Origin: Cycas panzhihuaensis
Lineage: Eukaryota > Cycadophyta
Reading direction: 5' to 3'
Length of the DNA stretch: 64,000 nucleotides
Assembly: GCA_023213395.1 (NCBI GenBank)
Contig: CM041465.1
Span: forward strand, 129,773,741-129,837,740
In this document: piece by piece, positions 10,967 to 22,068 of the stretch
Layout: the number at the start of each line of letters is the position of its first letter
Numbering within the stretch: position 1 is the first letter of the stretch
The notes under the pieces: generated by a model
The model's database searches: none
What the model was told of the DNA's origin: nothing
Seen by the model: the letters and a program-made list of their open reading frames with translations, nothing else
Program-made: the position numbers and the translations under genes

Positions 10967-11930
10967 TAACATCCACTTTTTATTAATTATCACATCCGGC
11001 TCATCCCAAATGCAACCTAATGACACTTAACAAAATGTGTCTGAACACCACCTTAGGGCTTTCTTTTGTTTTCTTAATGGCTGGGCAGGTGTTCTGTGCC
11101 CCGAGTTCTTTGATTTTGTCTTGCAACAACTGCAACATGCTATCTTGTGCTGATGTTGCCTCTTCACTGTTCCATCTATTTTTCAAATTTTAAGGCCATA
11201 TGTTCTCCATCCATAAATGTCTCAATTGGATGTTAATGCAACCAACCACATATTTTTGCTGACAGGCTATTGGCAAAATATTTTTCATCAAGTAAAGTGG
11301 GACATTCTCTCCTTTGGTCATGTTTTCTATTATGATGCCCATATGACTCTCATAGCCAAACACAGATTCACCTGGCCTGTGCCTAATGTCATGGAGTGCT
11401 TCTATGATGTCCTGCAATCTCTCCTGGAATTTCTGTATTACTACCTGCCATGGCATCAATTCAGTACCCAAAATTTTGTACTACAAGTGGCATTTCTCAT
11501 AGTGTACATGAGAAATGACCCTTGATATTTTCTTCATGCTTGATTTTACATACTGCGATAATATCATTGAAGAGGTATATATGGTTGGCTGCATTTGTCA
11601 TTCCATTGAGTATGAGATGGTTGAAGGCACTGTCATTTTGATAGACTATCAGCATCATGGTACTCCCCACTTTTGGAAGAAGAGATCAAAGTAATACATC
11701 CAGAGAAAATGATATCTTAATTTTCAGCGTCCACTTCTAGCGGACACCCTTCCCCATGGCATCGTTACATCACCATACACCTGTGGCGCAAAAGGGGAAG
11801 CTTGCCATTGCAAGCCAGTTGGACTTTGCAAGTAGTTTTCAAGCATGATTTTCCACATTTGCAGCAGGTGATGGAACTGGGGACAACTTCGTCCTAAGCG
11901 GGGAGGAATTGATGAGTGCACTTGATAAAT
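10967..11930 (-). other. Unrecognised minus-strand ORF remnants
   Basis: Minus-strand ORFs 11724-11921, 11190-11471 and 11001-11186 lie in series; the last two are nearly contiguous. They contain VVIQKFQERLQDIIEALHDI and LQLLQDKIKELG, the second of which looks helical. I do not recognise a family. Position behind a degraded gypsy LTR suggests another old transposon gag, but nothing in the sequence proves it. Confidence 0.3.
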
Positions 11931-13135
11931 TATTCTCTCACATCTGTAAATGTAACATTCAGTGTAACATATGTATTTTTGATCTTTTGGACGTTGAGTT
12001 TACTTAGAGTCCAAAAAATGACCTTAGTTTAAGAGTAGTGAGTTCAGTTAGTTTTAGCCAAGAGATATAGTCTTTTCACTTATGAAGTACTTGTAATGAG
12101 CAGATGCTTGTCAATTTTGTTGGAACTCCACCCCCCTGAACTCTCATCTAATGATGATGCTAAATTCTGGCACCTTAAAAGGGAGATGGGGTGCATTCTA
12201 TCATACAGACATACATTCTGATTTCTGGATTAGTGAAGGAAAGGAAAGAAAAGCAAATTTTGAGTCTCTCTTCTGAGTTCTCCAAGTGCGTTTCATGTGT
12301 GAATTTGAGTTTGCCGTTTGCATTTTGAATGACTGCTCACCCAGACTTCAGCTATTCAGTCTTTAGGATTTCCAGATTGTCAGAACCCCTGATTTTGGAT
12401 TTCCAGATTTTCAAATTTTACTGGCTTAGGTTTAGATGGTCAAATTTTCAGATTTCAGCTGTTTAGTTTTGGATTTTCAGCTGTCAAATTTTTAAAAATT
12501 TCTCTTTTCAGCTTCCAGGGAAATTTCTTTTGCCAAGATTGATGAACAGCATGTGAACTGCCAGTTTATGGTCAAAGAGATCTATATTGGTCTTGCGCTG
12601 GTTAATATATTTTTATTTCCTTCTGTGCTGTTATGGAGGCTCATTTTTCACCACTTTTACATATCATGCCAGGAGAAGAAAGAGGCACATATACCCATGA
12701 GACAATATGCTTGCAGTTGATCTTTTCATACCCTTGGATATTTGAATGAGAGACTTGTGAACTTTGGCATTTTCAAAGTTGCAAAGCCATTCCTTGCTCA
12801 TTGGCTTTGGTGGTTTTCTTTTGAGAAAAAAGGAAAGTGTGATAAGACTGAGCTCTTGAAGGAGAGGACTATGTTCATCTTTAGTGAGTTTTTCCACCCA
12901 CGGCATAGGGCCTATGTTGTGTATGCATGTTGTGGGACTTCATGGAATTGAACTACTGATCCCTTGTTGGAATGTGGCAACCATTTAACCCAAGAACATA
13001 CCTTCACTGTTAAGTCGTTAACTGTTTTATATACCATATATTTTTTGAGTAATTCTACTGCTACTGTAATTCTACATTCACCCAAATTTACAAGTATTTT
13101 ATTGTTTGACGAATTATGCTCTTGCTGTTGTGGAG
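11931..13135. other. Upstream intron or intergenic sequence, with a possible tRNA-derived repeat
   Basis: No exon is recognisable. Between about 12880 and 13010 the minus strand has a box-A-like GGGTTAAATGG and about 35 bases later a box-B-like AGTTCAATTCC, as in tRNA-derived SINEs. No poly-A tail or target duplication was established. The stretch just before 13136 ends in TGGAG and serves as splice acceptor for the next exon. Confidence 0.35.
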
Positions 13136-13378
13136 GTAACATGTGGGAACAGAGCTGTGAGGATAAGGGCCAAGGGGCCTGGTAAAGTTCGAGACTGGGT
13201 TGCAGCAATTAATGATGCAGGCTTGAGACCACCTGAAGGATGGTGTCACCCTCATCGTTTTGGATCTTTTGCTCCACCAAGAGGTTTGACTGCAGATGGC
13301 AGTGAAGCTCAATGGTTTATTGATGGGAAAGCTGCCTTTGATGCTATTGCTTCAGCTATTGAAGAAGCAAAATCAGAG
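13136..13378 (+). CDS. Phospholipase D zeta-type exon (PH-domain end to start of the catalytic region)
   Basis: The 81-codon exon has no stop and is clearly homologous to plant PX/PH phospholipase D (PLD zeta), which hydrolyses phosphatidylcholine to phosphatidic acid at membranes. It reads VTCGNRAVRIR (end of PH domain), VRDWVAAINDAG, then the family signature LRPPEGWCHPHRFGSF and APPRGL, ending AIEEAKSE. The start is an AG acceptor at 13134-13135 and the end a GT donor at 13379-13380, both in phase 0. The HKD catalytic motifs lie in later exons not in this window. Whether the gene is functional cannot be told from two exons. Confidence 0.9.
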
Positions 13379-13505
13379 GTCTGGTTTAATATCTTGCATA
13401 ATGCCTTATACTATACATAGTTCTTCTAAAATACTTGTTGCATCACTCCTCTTGCCTTTACTGACATGAATCGTGTATCAGTGAATAATCTCATCTTCCC
13501 TGCAG

Positions 13506-13622
13506 ATATTTATAGCAGGTTGGTGGCTTTGTCCAGAGCTATATTTGCATCGCCCATATCATGTTCATGAGTCTTCCCGTCTTGATGCTATGCTGGAAGC
13601 TAAAGCGAAGCAAGGCGTGCAG
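13506..13622 (+). CDS. Phospholipase D zeta-type exon (next exon)
   Basis: The 39-codon exon follows a 127-bp intron (13379-13505, GT...AG with acceptor TGCAG). It reads IFIAGWWLCPELYLHRP and then a SSRLDAMLEAKAKQGVQ tail, which directly continues the previous exon in the PLD zeta family. The donor at 13623-13624 is GT. Splicing between the two exons is phase 0 and keeps the frame. The presence of the intron argues against a processed pseudogene. The next exon expected from the family (IYILLYKE region) was not found downstream. Confidence 0.9.
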
Positions 13623-14311
13623 GTATTTTCTGTATCTTGTGTACTTTTAGTATGCTGTGTTTCTTTTCTGTCTCACATGCTGCATCTGCTATTAGTAATT
13701 AAAAGAGGCATTGTATGAAAAAGAAAGAAAGAAAGAAAATGAAGATTATTGAATGTCTAGAAGAGTAGAAAACAGGGGGAAAAGGTACTAAACTACAGAG
13801 AACATATTTACATGAAAATTCACATGAACTGCCATTCCTGGCATGTTTTGGCCCCCCAAGGATGGTTGACACTGGATATTCTTGATCATTATCCATTTTG
13901 GCAGTGGTGATGTTTAGGTTGTGCACTGTTTAGTTAGAAACTGACTAGGTAATAGGAGAGTTGTTCTGTTGTGGCCTAATGGGAAAGCTTAGCCGATTGA
14001 CAGGCACAATATCCCTTTGCAAGGCATGAAAATATACACAACTCCTAGGACATAAAGCTTTAAAGCACTTAAGCTTGCTCAGTGCATGTGTGAGTATGAG
14101 ACTGTCGAATCATATGTAATACTCTGTAGTGGAGCCAGAGGGGGATATTGAAGGAAGTGGAGGAGACAGAACAAAATATGTACTGATATTATACACTCTA
14201 CAAACAGTATGTTGATACAAGATGAAAATCTGCTGATCTATTCGTAATTACCACTGAAATATCAATTGGAAATACAAATGATTATAAAATATAACTTATA
14301 GAAGATGCACC
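13623..14311 (+). other. Start of a long intron, with an (AAAG)n tract
   Basis: No further PLD zeta exon is visible. An AAAG microsatellite occupies about 13718-13739. The segment ends at GCACC (14307-14311), the left target duplication of Copia-B. Everything from here to 43976 was inserted later, so the intron was much shorter originally. Confidence 0.6.
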
Positions 14312-14501
14312 TATTAGAATTCAGACACAGATTGGAGAATAATCAGTGCTTTATTATGAGAAAGGTTCTCTATATATACATTTGAGAAACTGTAATCACC
14401 ATGTATCTGACTGACACATGGAAGACACTTATTTATGTTACATAAAGAGGGGTTTTTACATAACCCTTAACTAATCCTAGATAAAACATTATATTCTAAC
14501 A
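14312..14501 (-). repeat. Copia-B 3' LTR
   Basis: On the minus strand it begins TGTTAGAATATAATG and ends GAATTCTAATA, a mutated CA end. The polypurine tract ACAAGAGGG (14502-14510 on the + strand, read in reverse) abuts it. Confidence 0.9.
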
Positions 14502-14519
14502 CCCTCTTGTAATTTTTTA

Positions 14520-15985
14520 TCTATTCAATCCTATTCTATCTCTAAGGACTTGAAATTTGTCCTTGCTGAGTTGTTTTGTTAGGATGTCTGCAACTTGCTC
14601 TTTTGTTGGGCAGTATGTCAAGTCAGTTTCCTTGTTCTGCACTTTTTTTGTATGAAGTGGTGACACACTTCAATGTGCTTTGTTTGAGCATGGAGAACTA
14701 GATTCTTGGTTAGTTTGATGGCACCCTGATTATCACAAAACAAAGTCGTCGATCCTTCTTACTGCTGATCTAGATCTGACAGAAGTTGTCTCAGCCAAAC
14801 TGCTTCACATGAGGCACTAACTGCTGCCTTATATTCTGCTTCAGTGGATGAGAGTGCAGTTGTAGATTGTCGTTTGCTGTTCCAGGAGATAGTTGCTGAT
14901 CCAAAGAAGAAGCAATAACTACTCGTTGATCTTCTCTTTTGTTTGTCTCTTGCTCAGTCTGGATCACAATATACAATTAGTTTGTTTGATTTTATTCATG
15001 GATATGTGAGTTTTAGATCAGTGGTTCCTTTCAGGTATCTGAGTGTCCTTTTAACAGCTTGCTAGTGTCTCATCTCTGATTCATGCATATATCTAGAGAT
15101 TAGACTTATTGAATATGAGATATCAGGTCTAGTTGCAGTGAGATATATCAAGTTACCAATTAACTATATGTATAATGTGCCATCAACTGCAGGTTCCCTT
15201 TCATCTGGGGTCAGATCACAATTGGTTTCCATGGTTGTTGCACAATTGTTGCTATTCTCCATCTTGAATTTCATCAACAGATTTTTGTTGTATTTGCTTT
15301 GAGATAATGAGATCGAGTCTTTCTTTTGATTGACTTCAATTCCTAGATAATAATTTAGAGGTCCTAAATCTGTTATCTCAAAGCCTTTTTCCAATTGAGC
15401 TTTGATATTGGCAATTGACTCTGTATCACTTCCTGTGAGAATCATGTCATTCACATAGACTACAATTATTGGTTTTGTCCTCGTCTCCTTTTTGCATACA
15501 AACTAAGTCAGAGTTGCACCTGAGAAATCCATTATGAGTGAGGTATTTGTCCAGTTTGGCATACAAGGCTCTTGTGGCTTGCTTTAGCCCATATAGCGGC
15601 TTTTTCAATTTACATACAAGATTTTCTTGACCAATTTGAACATACCCTACAGGTTGTTTCATGTAGACTTTTTCTTTGAGCTCACCATTTAGAAAGGTAC
15701 TCTTCACATCCAACAGTAGATTTTCCAATTGTGCTGAGCTGCTAAAGCAATTACTGTTCTCACAGTGTCCAATTTTGCTACTGGTGAGAAAGTTTCTTCA
15801 TAGTTTATTCCAACTGCCTGTGTATAGCCCTTGGCTACTAGCCTGGCCTTGTATTTCTCTATCTTGCCATCAATGTTCTCCTTTTTCTTGTACACCCACT
15901 TGCAATTGATTATGGGCTTGTTAGCAAGTAGATTAACCAGCTCCCAAGTCTGATTCTTGGAGATTGACTCCATTTTAGCGTCCAT
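14520..15985 (-). pseudogene. Copia-B RNase H and reverse transcriptase
   Basis: Minus-strand blocks run from 15985 down. [28 protein letters not shown] and [13 protein letters not shown] are in ORF 15704-15985; [18 protein letters not shown] in 15447-15728. The catalytic motif reads YVND instead of YVDD (about 15450-15463), so one metal-binding aspartate is now asparagine. RNase H remnants with [12 protein letters not shown]-like order lie at about 14800-14870. Multiple frameshifts rule out function. Confidence 0.82.
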
Positions 15986-16067
15986 TGTAGCTTGCTATTC
16001 CTCATGTCCTTTTGCTTCCTCAAAGGATTGTGGTTCTACGTTGCTGTATAGAGATGTTTTTGGCTTC

Positions 16068-17276
16068 TCATCCTGTGAGTGAACACATCCCCTTGCCTTC
16101 TTCAACTATCTTGAGATACCATTTTGGTATCATTTTTTCTTTTTTCTTCTCTTCTTCAGTGACTGAGCCTTTTGAAGATAGTTCCTCCTCTTCAGTAGTT
16201 GAACTTTCATGCATTTGTGATACCCTCTTTGAATCATCAAGTTCCGTATCTTTCGAAGTAACCCCAGAGATTTCTTTTGTAAGGGATTCTTCTTGAGATA
16301 CCCTTTTGGAAGTTTCTTCGATTATTTGATAAACTGAAGCATCCTTTATGATATCTTCTTTGTTTAAGATAGCATCTACGCTTATATAGATCTTATTTGT
16401 TTTAGTATCTATGAATTTATAGGCCTTTGAATTCTTACTATAGCTTATCATTATGCATTCTATACTTTTGGAGTCAAGTTTGGACTTCTTTTTGTCTAGT
16501 ATATGAACAAACACTTGACATCCAAAGACCCTCAGATTACTTACGTCTAGTTTGATTCCAGTCCATGCTTCTTCTGGAATAATTTGCTCCATGGCTTTTG
16601 TTGGACTTCGGTTTATAAGATAAGCAACTATGTTTTTTGCTTCGGCCAGTAGGTTTTGAGATTTGCCTATCTTCGACCATGCTCCAAGCCATCTCCATAA
16701 TTGTTCTGTTTTTGCGTTCAACAACTCCATTGGACAGAGGCGTGTAAGGAGTTTTGAATTGTATGTGTATTCCATGTGCTTTGCAGAAATTCAAAAAAAT
16801 CTTTCGAAATATATTCTCCTCCACCATCTGACCTGATGCATTTTATTCTTGATTTAGATTCTAATTCAATTTCTGCCTTGAATTCTTATAACTTTTTGAA
16901 AACTTTGAATTTACTATAGAGAAAATAAATCTAAAGTTTCCTAGAAAAGCTATAAATGGATGTTAAAAAATATCTGGCACCATTAATTGAGCAAGGAGTA
17001 AGAGGTTCACATAGGTTAGTATGTATCAATTCGAGCTTATTTTGAGCTCACCATTCTTTTTTTTTTTTGAAAGGGCGACGGTGTTGTTTTCCAAGCTGAC
17101 AACTTTTACAAACAAAATGATGAAATGCAATATTTGGAAGACCATCAATCATTTGTGATTTTTGCAATTAAGCTAGTCTATCTGTGGAGATGTACCCATA
17201 CTTCAAATGCCACAATTTATTATTATCAATATTGGCTGCAGTGTATGCCTTTACGTGCTTATTGGCAATTATAGGA
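16068..17276 (-). pseudogene. Copia-B integrase
   Basis: ORFs 16068-16775 and 16537-16827 contain TPYTPLSNGVVERKNRTIM with the catalytic glutamate kept, and the C-terminal LRVFGCQVFVHILDKKKSK with a long acidic, serine-rich linker. The zinc-binding part HLKYGYIS and CKSCQLGKQH lies at about 17110-17220. A T-rich slip (about 17056-17070) and frameshifts break the frame. An LTR-like insertion (17277 to about 17705) separates it from the protease. Confidence 0.8.
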
Positions 17277-17705
17277 TGTTACATTCCCAATTTCTCTCCT
17301 ACTTGATCCAGTCATGGCTTGTCTTCTAGCCAACTTCATATTAGGTTTAGTCTCAGTGAACTGCCTCTTTTGTGGCCGACTTCCTTTTGAAGTTAATGTC
17401 TCTATATATAGGGGTTGGAGTCCCCATTCCAAATCATCTCGTGGTCTTGTTCTCTTGGCATAGATGCGGCTTTAGGGCTGTAATTAGCTGGCCCATTGGG
17501 CTGTAGTTTCTGGAGGTAACCTCGCCTCGAAGAGGGTTGGCCATCTCAAGCACAATATCGGGTGAATCAAGCGTATTCGAAAGCAAGATTGGCTAGACTC
17601 ATGGATTGCATTCTTTGTCCATTTTCACTGGTGTATTTATTATTTTTTGTAGTTTTGCTACCATTTGTAACATTTCAGTAAACTTTTTCATTGGCGATTT
17701 GGGAT
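17277..17705 (+). repeat. Probable solo LTR inserted in Copia-B
   Basis: The segment interrupts the integrase/protease homology of Copia-B. It starts TGTTACATTCCC, has a TATA-like CTATATATAGGGG near 17400-17413 and carries the CTCGCCTCGAAGAGGG block (17521-17536) seen in the chromovirus LTRs. The right end is uncertain: GGGATCAACA ends at about 17710, but I could not find a matching 5-bp duplication (TAGGA on the left). Confidence 0.55.
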
Positions 17706-18180
17706 CAACAAGTAATAGAGGAAATTATTCACTTCATAAGATTAGAAAGTAGTCTATATAGATCATTGCTTTCTATCCCTTTTGTAATTACATTACCATT
17801 TTTCTTCATGTCTAGAATATAACAATGTCCTTCATCAAATACCATCCTCAACGTTTTCTTTCCTAGCTGAGAGATAGACAGAAGATTCTTTTTCAGACCA
17901 GGTACAAAAAATACATTTCCAATTTTTGACACTGCACCTTTTACTTTAACAATTATGGTACTTGCGCCTTTGATATTCAGAGGATACTTGTCCCCTAATT
18001 CAATAGATTTATTTGGGGTGTAGGGTTTTAGTGATTCGAACCGGTCCTCTCACCCTGTCATATGCCTTGAAGCTCCAGAGTTGATGTACCATACCTCTTC
18101 ATCCTCGAGACTGGCTATGAGTGTAGCAATAAAGTCTGTCTCTTCTTCATCTTCATTAGCCTGCTCTTTGCTGTAATTCC
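17706..18180 (-). pseudogene. Copia-B protease
   Basis: Minus-strand reading gives WYINSGASRHMTG at about 18050-18095. The catalytic aspartate of the DSG triad is replaced by asparagine. Downstream, ORF 17729-17932 has IGNVFFVPGLKKNLLS and LGKKTLRMVFDE, the usual post-protease block of this copia lineage (compare 2950-3040 and 25950-26030). Confidence 0.8.
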
Positions 18181-18199
18181 CCACAGGTCTTTTCCCTCT

Positions 18200-19075
18200 C
18201 TGGATCTCAACTTTTCTCAAATTTGGCAGGGATAATGTCTAGGGTGTCCGCGATAGTAGTAGACATCAAAAACCTTGCAGTTGCTTGACAAGTGACTAGG
18301 CTTGCCGTAATTGAAGCAGACTCTAACATCACAAGGAGGATTCGAGCAGTCTCATCCTCTGTTCTCTTGCCATCTTCCACACAATTGACTCCTACTATCA
18401 GGGGTACGAGCATGTCCTCAGCCTTGTCCTCTTCCTTTAGGTCCTATATTGAGTTTGGTTACAAATGCATTCTCAATTTTTGTCTTGTCTTCATAACACT
18501 TGTTCATTTGCTCCTGTCTTAGAAGTAACCCTATTAGAGTATCCAAAGACATTGTTTCAATTTGATCACTGTTGGTTATGGTATTGACTGTGACATCAAA
18601 CGCCTTTGTCAATTTACTTGCAACCGTTTCAACAATCTCTTGTTCCGAAATATCTGCTCCTACACTTAGTAAATCATTTTTGACTGAAATGACTCTGAAT
18701 AAATTCTGAGATTGTTTCTGTCTCCTTCATGTACAATTTGAACAACTCTTCTTTGAGGGCTATAATTCTGGCCCTGTTTTTTTGGCAGTACATATTTTCA
18801 AACATTTTCCAGATTGTGGATGAGGAGTTCAGTTTCTCAACATAGACAAGGAGAGGGTTAGAAATTGAGAGTTTCAAGGTTATCACACTTGCGTTGTCCC
18901 TTTCTTCCCAATTTGCCTAGGCAACACCAGCAACTTCAGGTTTTGATTCCTTCCCAATTGTTATTCGCTAGGCATTTTTGGCTCTAAGCAATGTTTCAAT
19001 CTCAAATTTTCAAACATTATAGTTAGTTACTATTAATTTATCTTGCTTAGTAAGAGCTAGAATGGATGCAACCAT
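18200..19075 (-). pseudogene. Copia-B gag
   Basis: A likely ATG lies near 19074 (minus). N-terminal reading gives FEIETLLRAK with three tryptophan positions turned into stops. ORF 18674-18886 has ITLKLSISNPLL and ALKEELFKLYMKE; ORF 18418-18612 has MSLDTLIGLLLRQEQ. One knuckle remains partly readable (FNYGKPSHLSSNC, with one Cys lost). This matches Copia-A and Copia-C gag in order. Confidence 0.8.
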
Positions 19076-19524
19076 GTTTGGACTAATGGACAATATGATG
19101 TAGGCCCTGACTGAACGATTGTACAGATTTCTGTACAAAAATGTAGGTGTACGAAATTGACTAAAAAATACCCCAAAATGTAGATCTCTTTAGGGCGAGT
19201 CCAAATATGTAACTATTTTTTCAAGTTGGTTTTTGGTTTGACTAGAAAATGGCCTGAAAATAGAAAACCAAAGGCTAGGGTTTTGAAGAAATTAGCTTAA
19301 AACTTAAAAAATTCTCAATCAAACCCTTTGAATCTGGTATCAATAGAAGCAATTTAAAGAGATGAACAAAACTTGATAGGTTTTACCCGGAATGAAGTCT
19401 TGTTTTGGTCAAAAGCTTTGATTGACCCTCCAAACCCGTGCAATTGTGTTTTTGGCAAAACAAGCCTAAAAACTGCTTCAAATGCCTTCAATCTTTTTGA
19501 GAAAAATGTTCACAATGTTGAGAT
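19076..19524 (-). other. Copia-B leader, gag-proximal part
   Basis: Untranslated leader of Copia-B with GTACAG-type short repeats near 19110-19150, as in Copia-A. It ends at GAGAT (19520-19524), the left target duplication of LARD-1. The leader resumes at 30422. Confidence 0.75.
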
Positions 19525-19934
19525 TGTAGCGTTCCTAAAATAAAAGAAGAAGTTGGTTTTATATGGAGAATTTATTATGGTGAAGTCAATTTTTAGAAGA
19601 ATTAAAAGAAGAATCATTTACTTTATTTTATTTTATTATGAAGTCGGTGTTTTTGGAGTGAAAATTAAGAAGTTGGCTATAAATAAAGAAGCCTCCCTCA
19701 TTTGTAAATCATCTTGGAGAATTTCTTTTATGAAGAGATAATGGCCTTATACCATTAGGGCCTCGTGCCTGGTGGAGGGTCGCTCTTGCCTCGAAGAGGG
19801 TTCAATATTGTTGGAATTTTATTAGGTGCTATCATTCTATTAATATTATTTCCTATGGTTTACATATACTATTGTTATCATAGTAAGAAGGATATATATA
19901 TATATATATACTATTGTTATCACAGTAAGAAGGA

Positions 19935-20022
<88 letters not shown>

Positions 20023-20228
20023 TGTATATATATATATATATCTAATGAACAGCATTATAAGGGTTCTGTCTGCTGTGAATGTGAAAAGTATTGGAAAATC
20101 ACTGTTGTACTGCTAGCATCATTGTTTGGATAAATATTATTTGTGTGAATATATGCCAATATCCCATATCCCATTATCTGCCAGACATATGGCTTATGTT
20201 TGCTAGTTTTTCTATTTGGCTCGCTACA
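19525..20228 (+). repeat. LARD-1 5' LTR
   Basis: It contains the TCTTGCCTCGAAGAGGG block (19785-19801). At 19826-19830 is the sequence GTGCT, which is the unoccupied equivalent of the TRIM-2 insertion point in the 3' LTR. A large microsatellite lies at 19891-20042. Confidence 0.93.
19891..20042. repeat. Compound (TA)n/(TATC)n microsatellite inside the LARD-1 5' LTR
   Basis: The order is (TA)n, a duplicated unit containing CTATTGTTATCACAGTAAG, (TATC)n and a long (TA)n. The same position in the 3' LTR (30157-30234) has (TATC)n, (TACC)n and (TG)n instead. The long YIYI-type ORF across it (19765-20133) is an artefact. Confidence 0.93.
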
Positions 20229-21251
20229 ACTGGTATCAGAGCAGAAGTTGATAGATTTTGTTAACAACTCTTAAGACCATTGTGGAATAAACTATATCGC
20301 TAGAAGGCTACAAGAAGCTTTCACATTGAGGAATTTGTTGAAGCTGGCACTTGCAGATTGAGATTAGTAGAAACATCACTCAGGTAAGGAGGTCTCACGA
20401 GGAGATATCAGTACAAAAGAGTAAGGATTAGAGAACGTCAAAGTAACAAAAGAGTATAATGCCCTACCATTATGTCTGTCGTATACATATTACAGAGTTT
20501 GGATTTTCATCATTATGTGAAGTTTTAGTAGTGCCTTTCACTGTGGAGATCAATGGTCGCTTTGCGTCGTTGCCACTTGAAATCCTATACCAAGGTACAA
20601 ACATACAAAGTGTAACAGGTCGCATAAAAGTCTGGGCATTAGAGAGATTGCAGTATCAAACCTAGCCACAACGAACATGAACAAAGAACGGAGGGCAATA
20701 ACCACACAATTCACACGAAATCAGCTCACACGAAAACCCATTCGTTATAAGGTGAAATCAATCTAGACAATGAACGAAGGAGCTCTTTTTTTAGTTGTGA
20801 TTTGACTCTAGAGTCGTCATAAGACGTTCTTGGCATAGTGTGGGGGATAAACCCTCCTGGCAATTTTCGACTTGCTTCAAGTGTTGCAACCATTTTCTCA
20901 TTGGCAAACTTGGTGATGTCGGTCCTTGCAAGGACAAAGGACAAAAGGGTAATATGTGGGAGTGTCACCTCAAACGAAAGAATAGTCCAAGAGACCAATA
21001 GCTGGAAGGAAATTGAGCATTCATAAAATGTATCCCCTCTTGTGTTCGAGCACTAGAATAAAGACTATTCAAGCACATCAGTAAGGAGGTTGTGAAGACA
21101 TCGCGGAAATATTTTATCCCTAAAGATACAAATTCTAAAGTGTATAAATTAAATCAAGATTTAAGCCCTTGTTGGAGTCTGCCCGTTCAACGCAAATATA
21201 ATAATCATAATAGCTGGCGCAGATATTAAAAAAAAAAATCGAAAGAAGTAC
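20229..21251 (+). other. LARD-1 primer-binding site and leader
   Basis: TGGTATCAGAGCAG at 20231-20244 follows the LTR after two bases. The leader shows no coding family. It ends at AGTAC (21247-21251), the left duplication of the solo LTR. Confidence 0.75.
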
Positions 21252-22063
21252 TGTTGGTGTTAAAATTGACTCAATGGCTGTATTGACCAAAGGGAGGCAA
21301 GTACGGACCACGCGGAGGTACGCACGAGGCGAAACAGTGAAAAAACCAGATTGCACGTATGATGTACGCACTGAACGTACGCACTACGATACGCATCAAG
21401 AGCGAATGTAAGCGATACGACAAGACGGACCGACGGTGGAAGCCTGGGAAGCTGCCAGACGTACGTACGGACCTAATGAAGACATTAGTTAAAGTGCATA
21501 ACTAATGATTAAAGTGAAAGGGTACCTTGGTGACAAAGAGGTATGGTTATGACTTTGGGTCATAACCTTTCAACCAAAAGGCATCAAAGGGACATATTTA
21601 ATGGTACTTTGAGGACCATTCCAAAGGTGAGAGCCGAGTTATTCATTCCTATGTCATGTGCTCGAGGGTGAGAGCCGGATATCACGCACGCAAAAGTGCA
21701 GGAGACAAGACGCATGACACCGATTGAGCATGGATATGTGATAAGTACCATCCGGCACGCATATGTACAAAGGATCAGATGTCACTGGAATGCTCGTGAA
21801 TGCATTCCAGCCCTTGTGTAATTGAACTGTTGAATTAATAAAAGAAAGAGTTACGTGGAAATTGGTGTATTCTTGGTGTGTGATGATGATTTCTCAAGTA
21901 TGTATTGATTGCATCATTTGTGTACCATTCTGTGGATTTTATATGGAATGTATATGAATAACCATGTTGACAGTGTCCTAAAACTAGACTATGACGCTGT
22001 GTAACCTTGACAAGTGAGCAAGGGGTGTCTTGTAAGTGTAATAAGACCCCCTACAAGTCAACA
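21252..22063 (+). repeat. Solo LTR of the Gypsy-E family
   Basis: The 812-bp LTR begins TGTTGGTGTTAAAA and ends CAAGTCAACA. AGTAC at 21247-21251 and 22064-22068 is a perfect duplication. Long blocks match the Gypsy-E LTRs (56765-57613, 61418-62289): TTATGACTTTGGGTCATAAC, GAGAGCCG, GGAATGCTCGTGAATGCATT and TGTGTAACCTTGACAAGTG. The upstream third is dense in ACG/CGTACG steps. No internal region adjoins, so it was left by LTR-LTR recombination after inserting into LARD-1. Confidence 0.93.
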
Positions 22064-22068
22064 AGTAC

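Noticed and set aside
12900-12990. A tRNA gene
   Set aside because: Only box-like motifs are present; no cloverleaf with acceptor and anticodon stems could be drawn.
13136-13622. Processed (retrocopied) PLD pseudogene
   Set aside because: A 127-bp intron with GT/AG borders separates the two exons, so the copy was not made from spliced mRNA.
14000-14080. tRNA-like box A (TGGCCTAATGGG) near 13972
   Set aside because: The box A match is good, but no box B follows at a suitable distance.
19765-20133. 122-codon ORF rich in Tyr-Ile repeats
   Set aside because: It is the translation of the (TA)n/(TATC)n microsatellite in the LARD-1 5' LTR.
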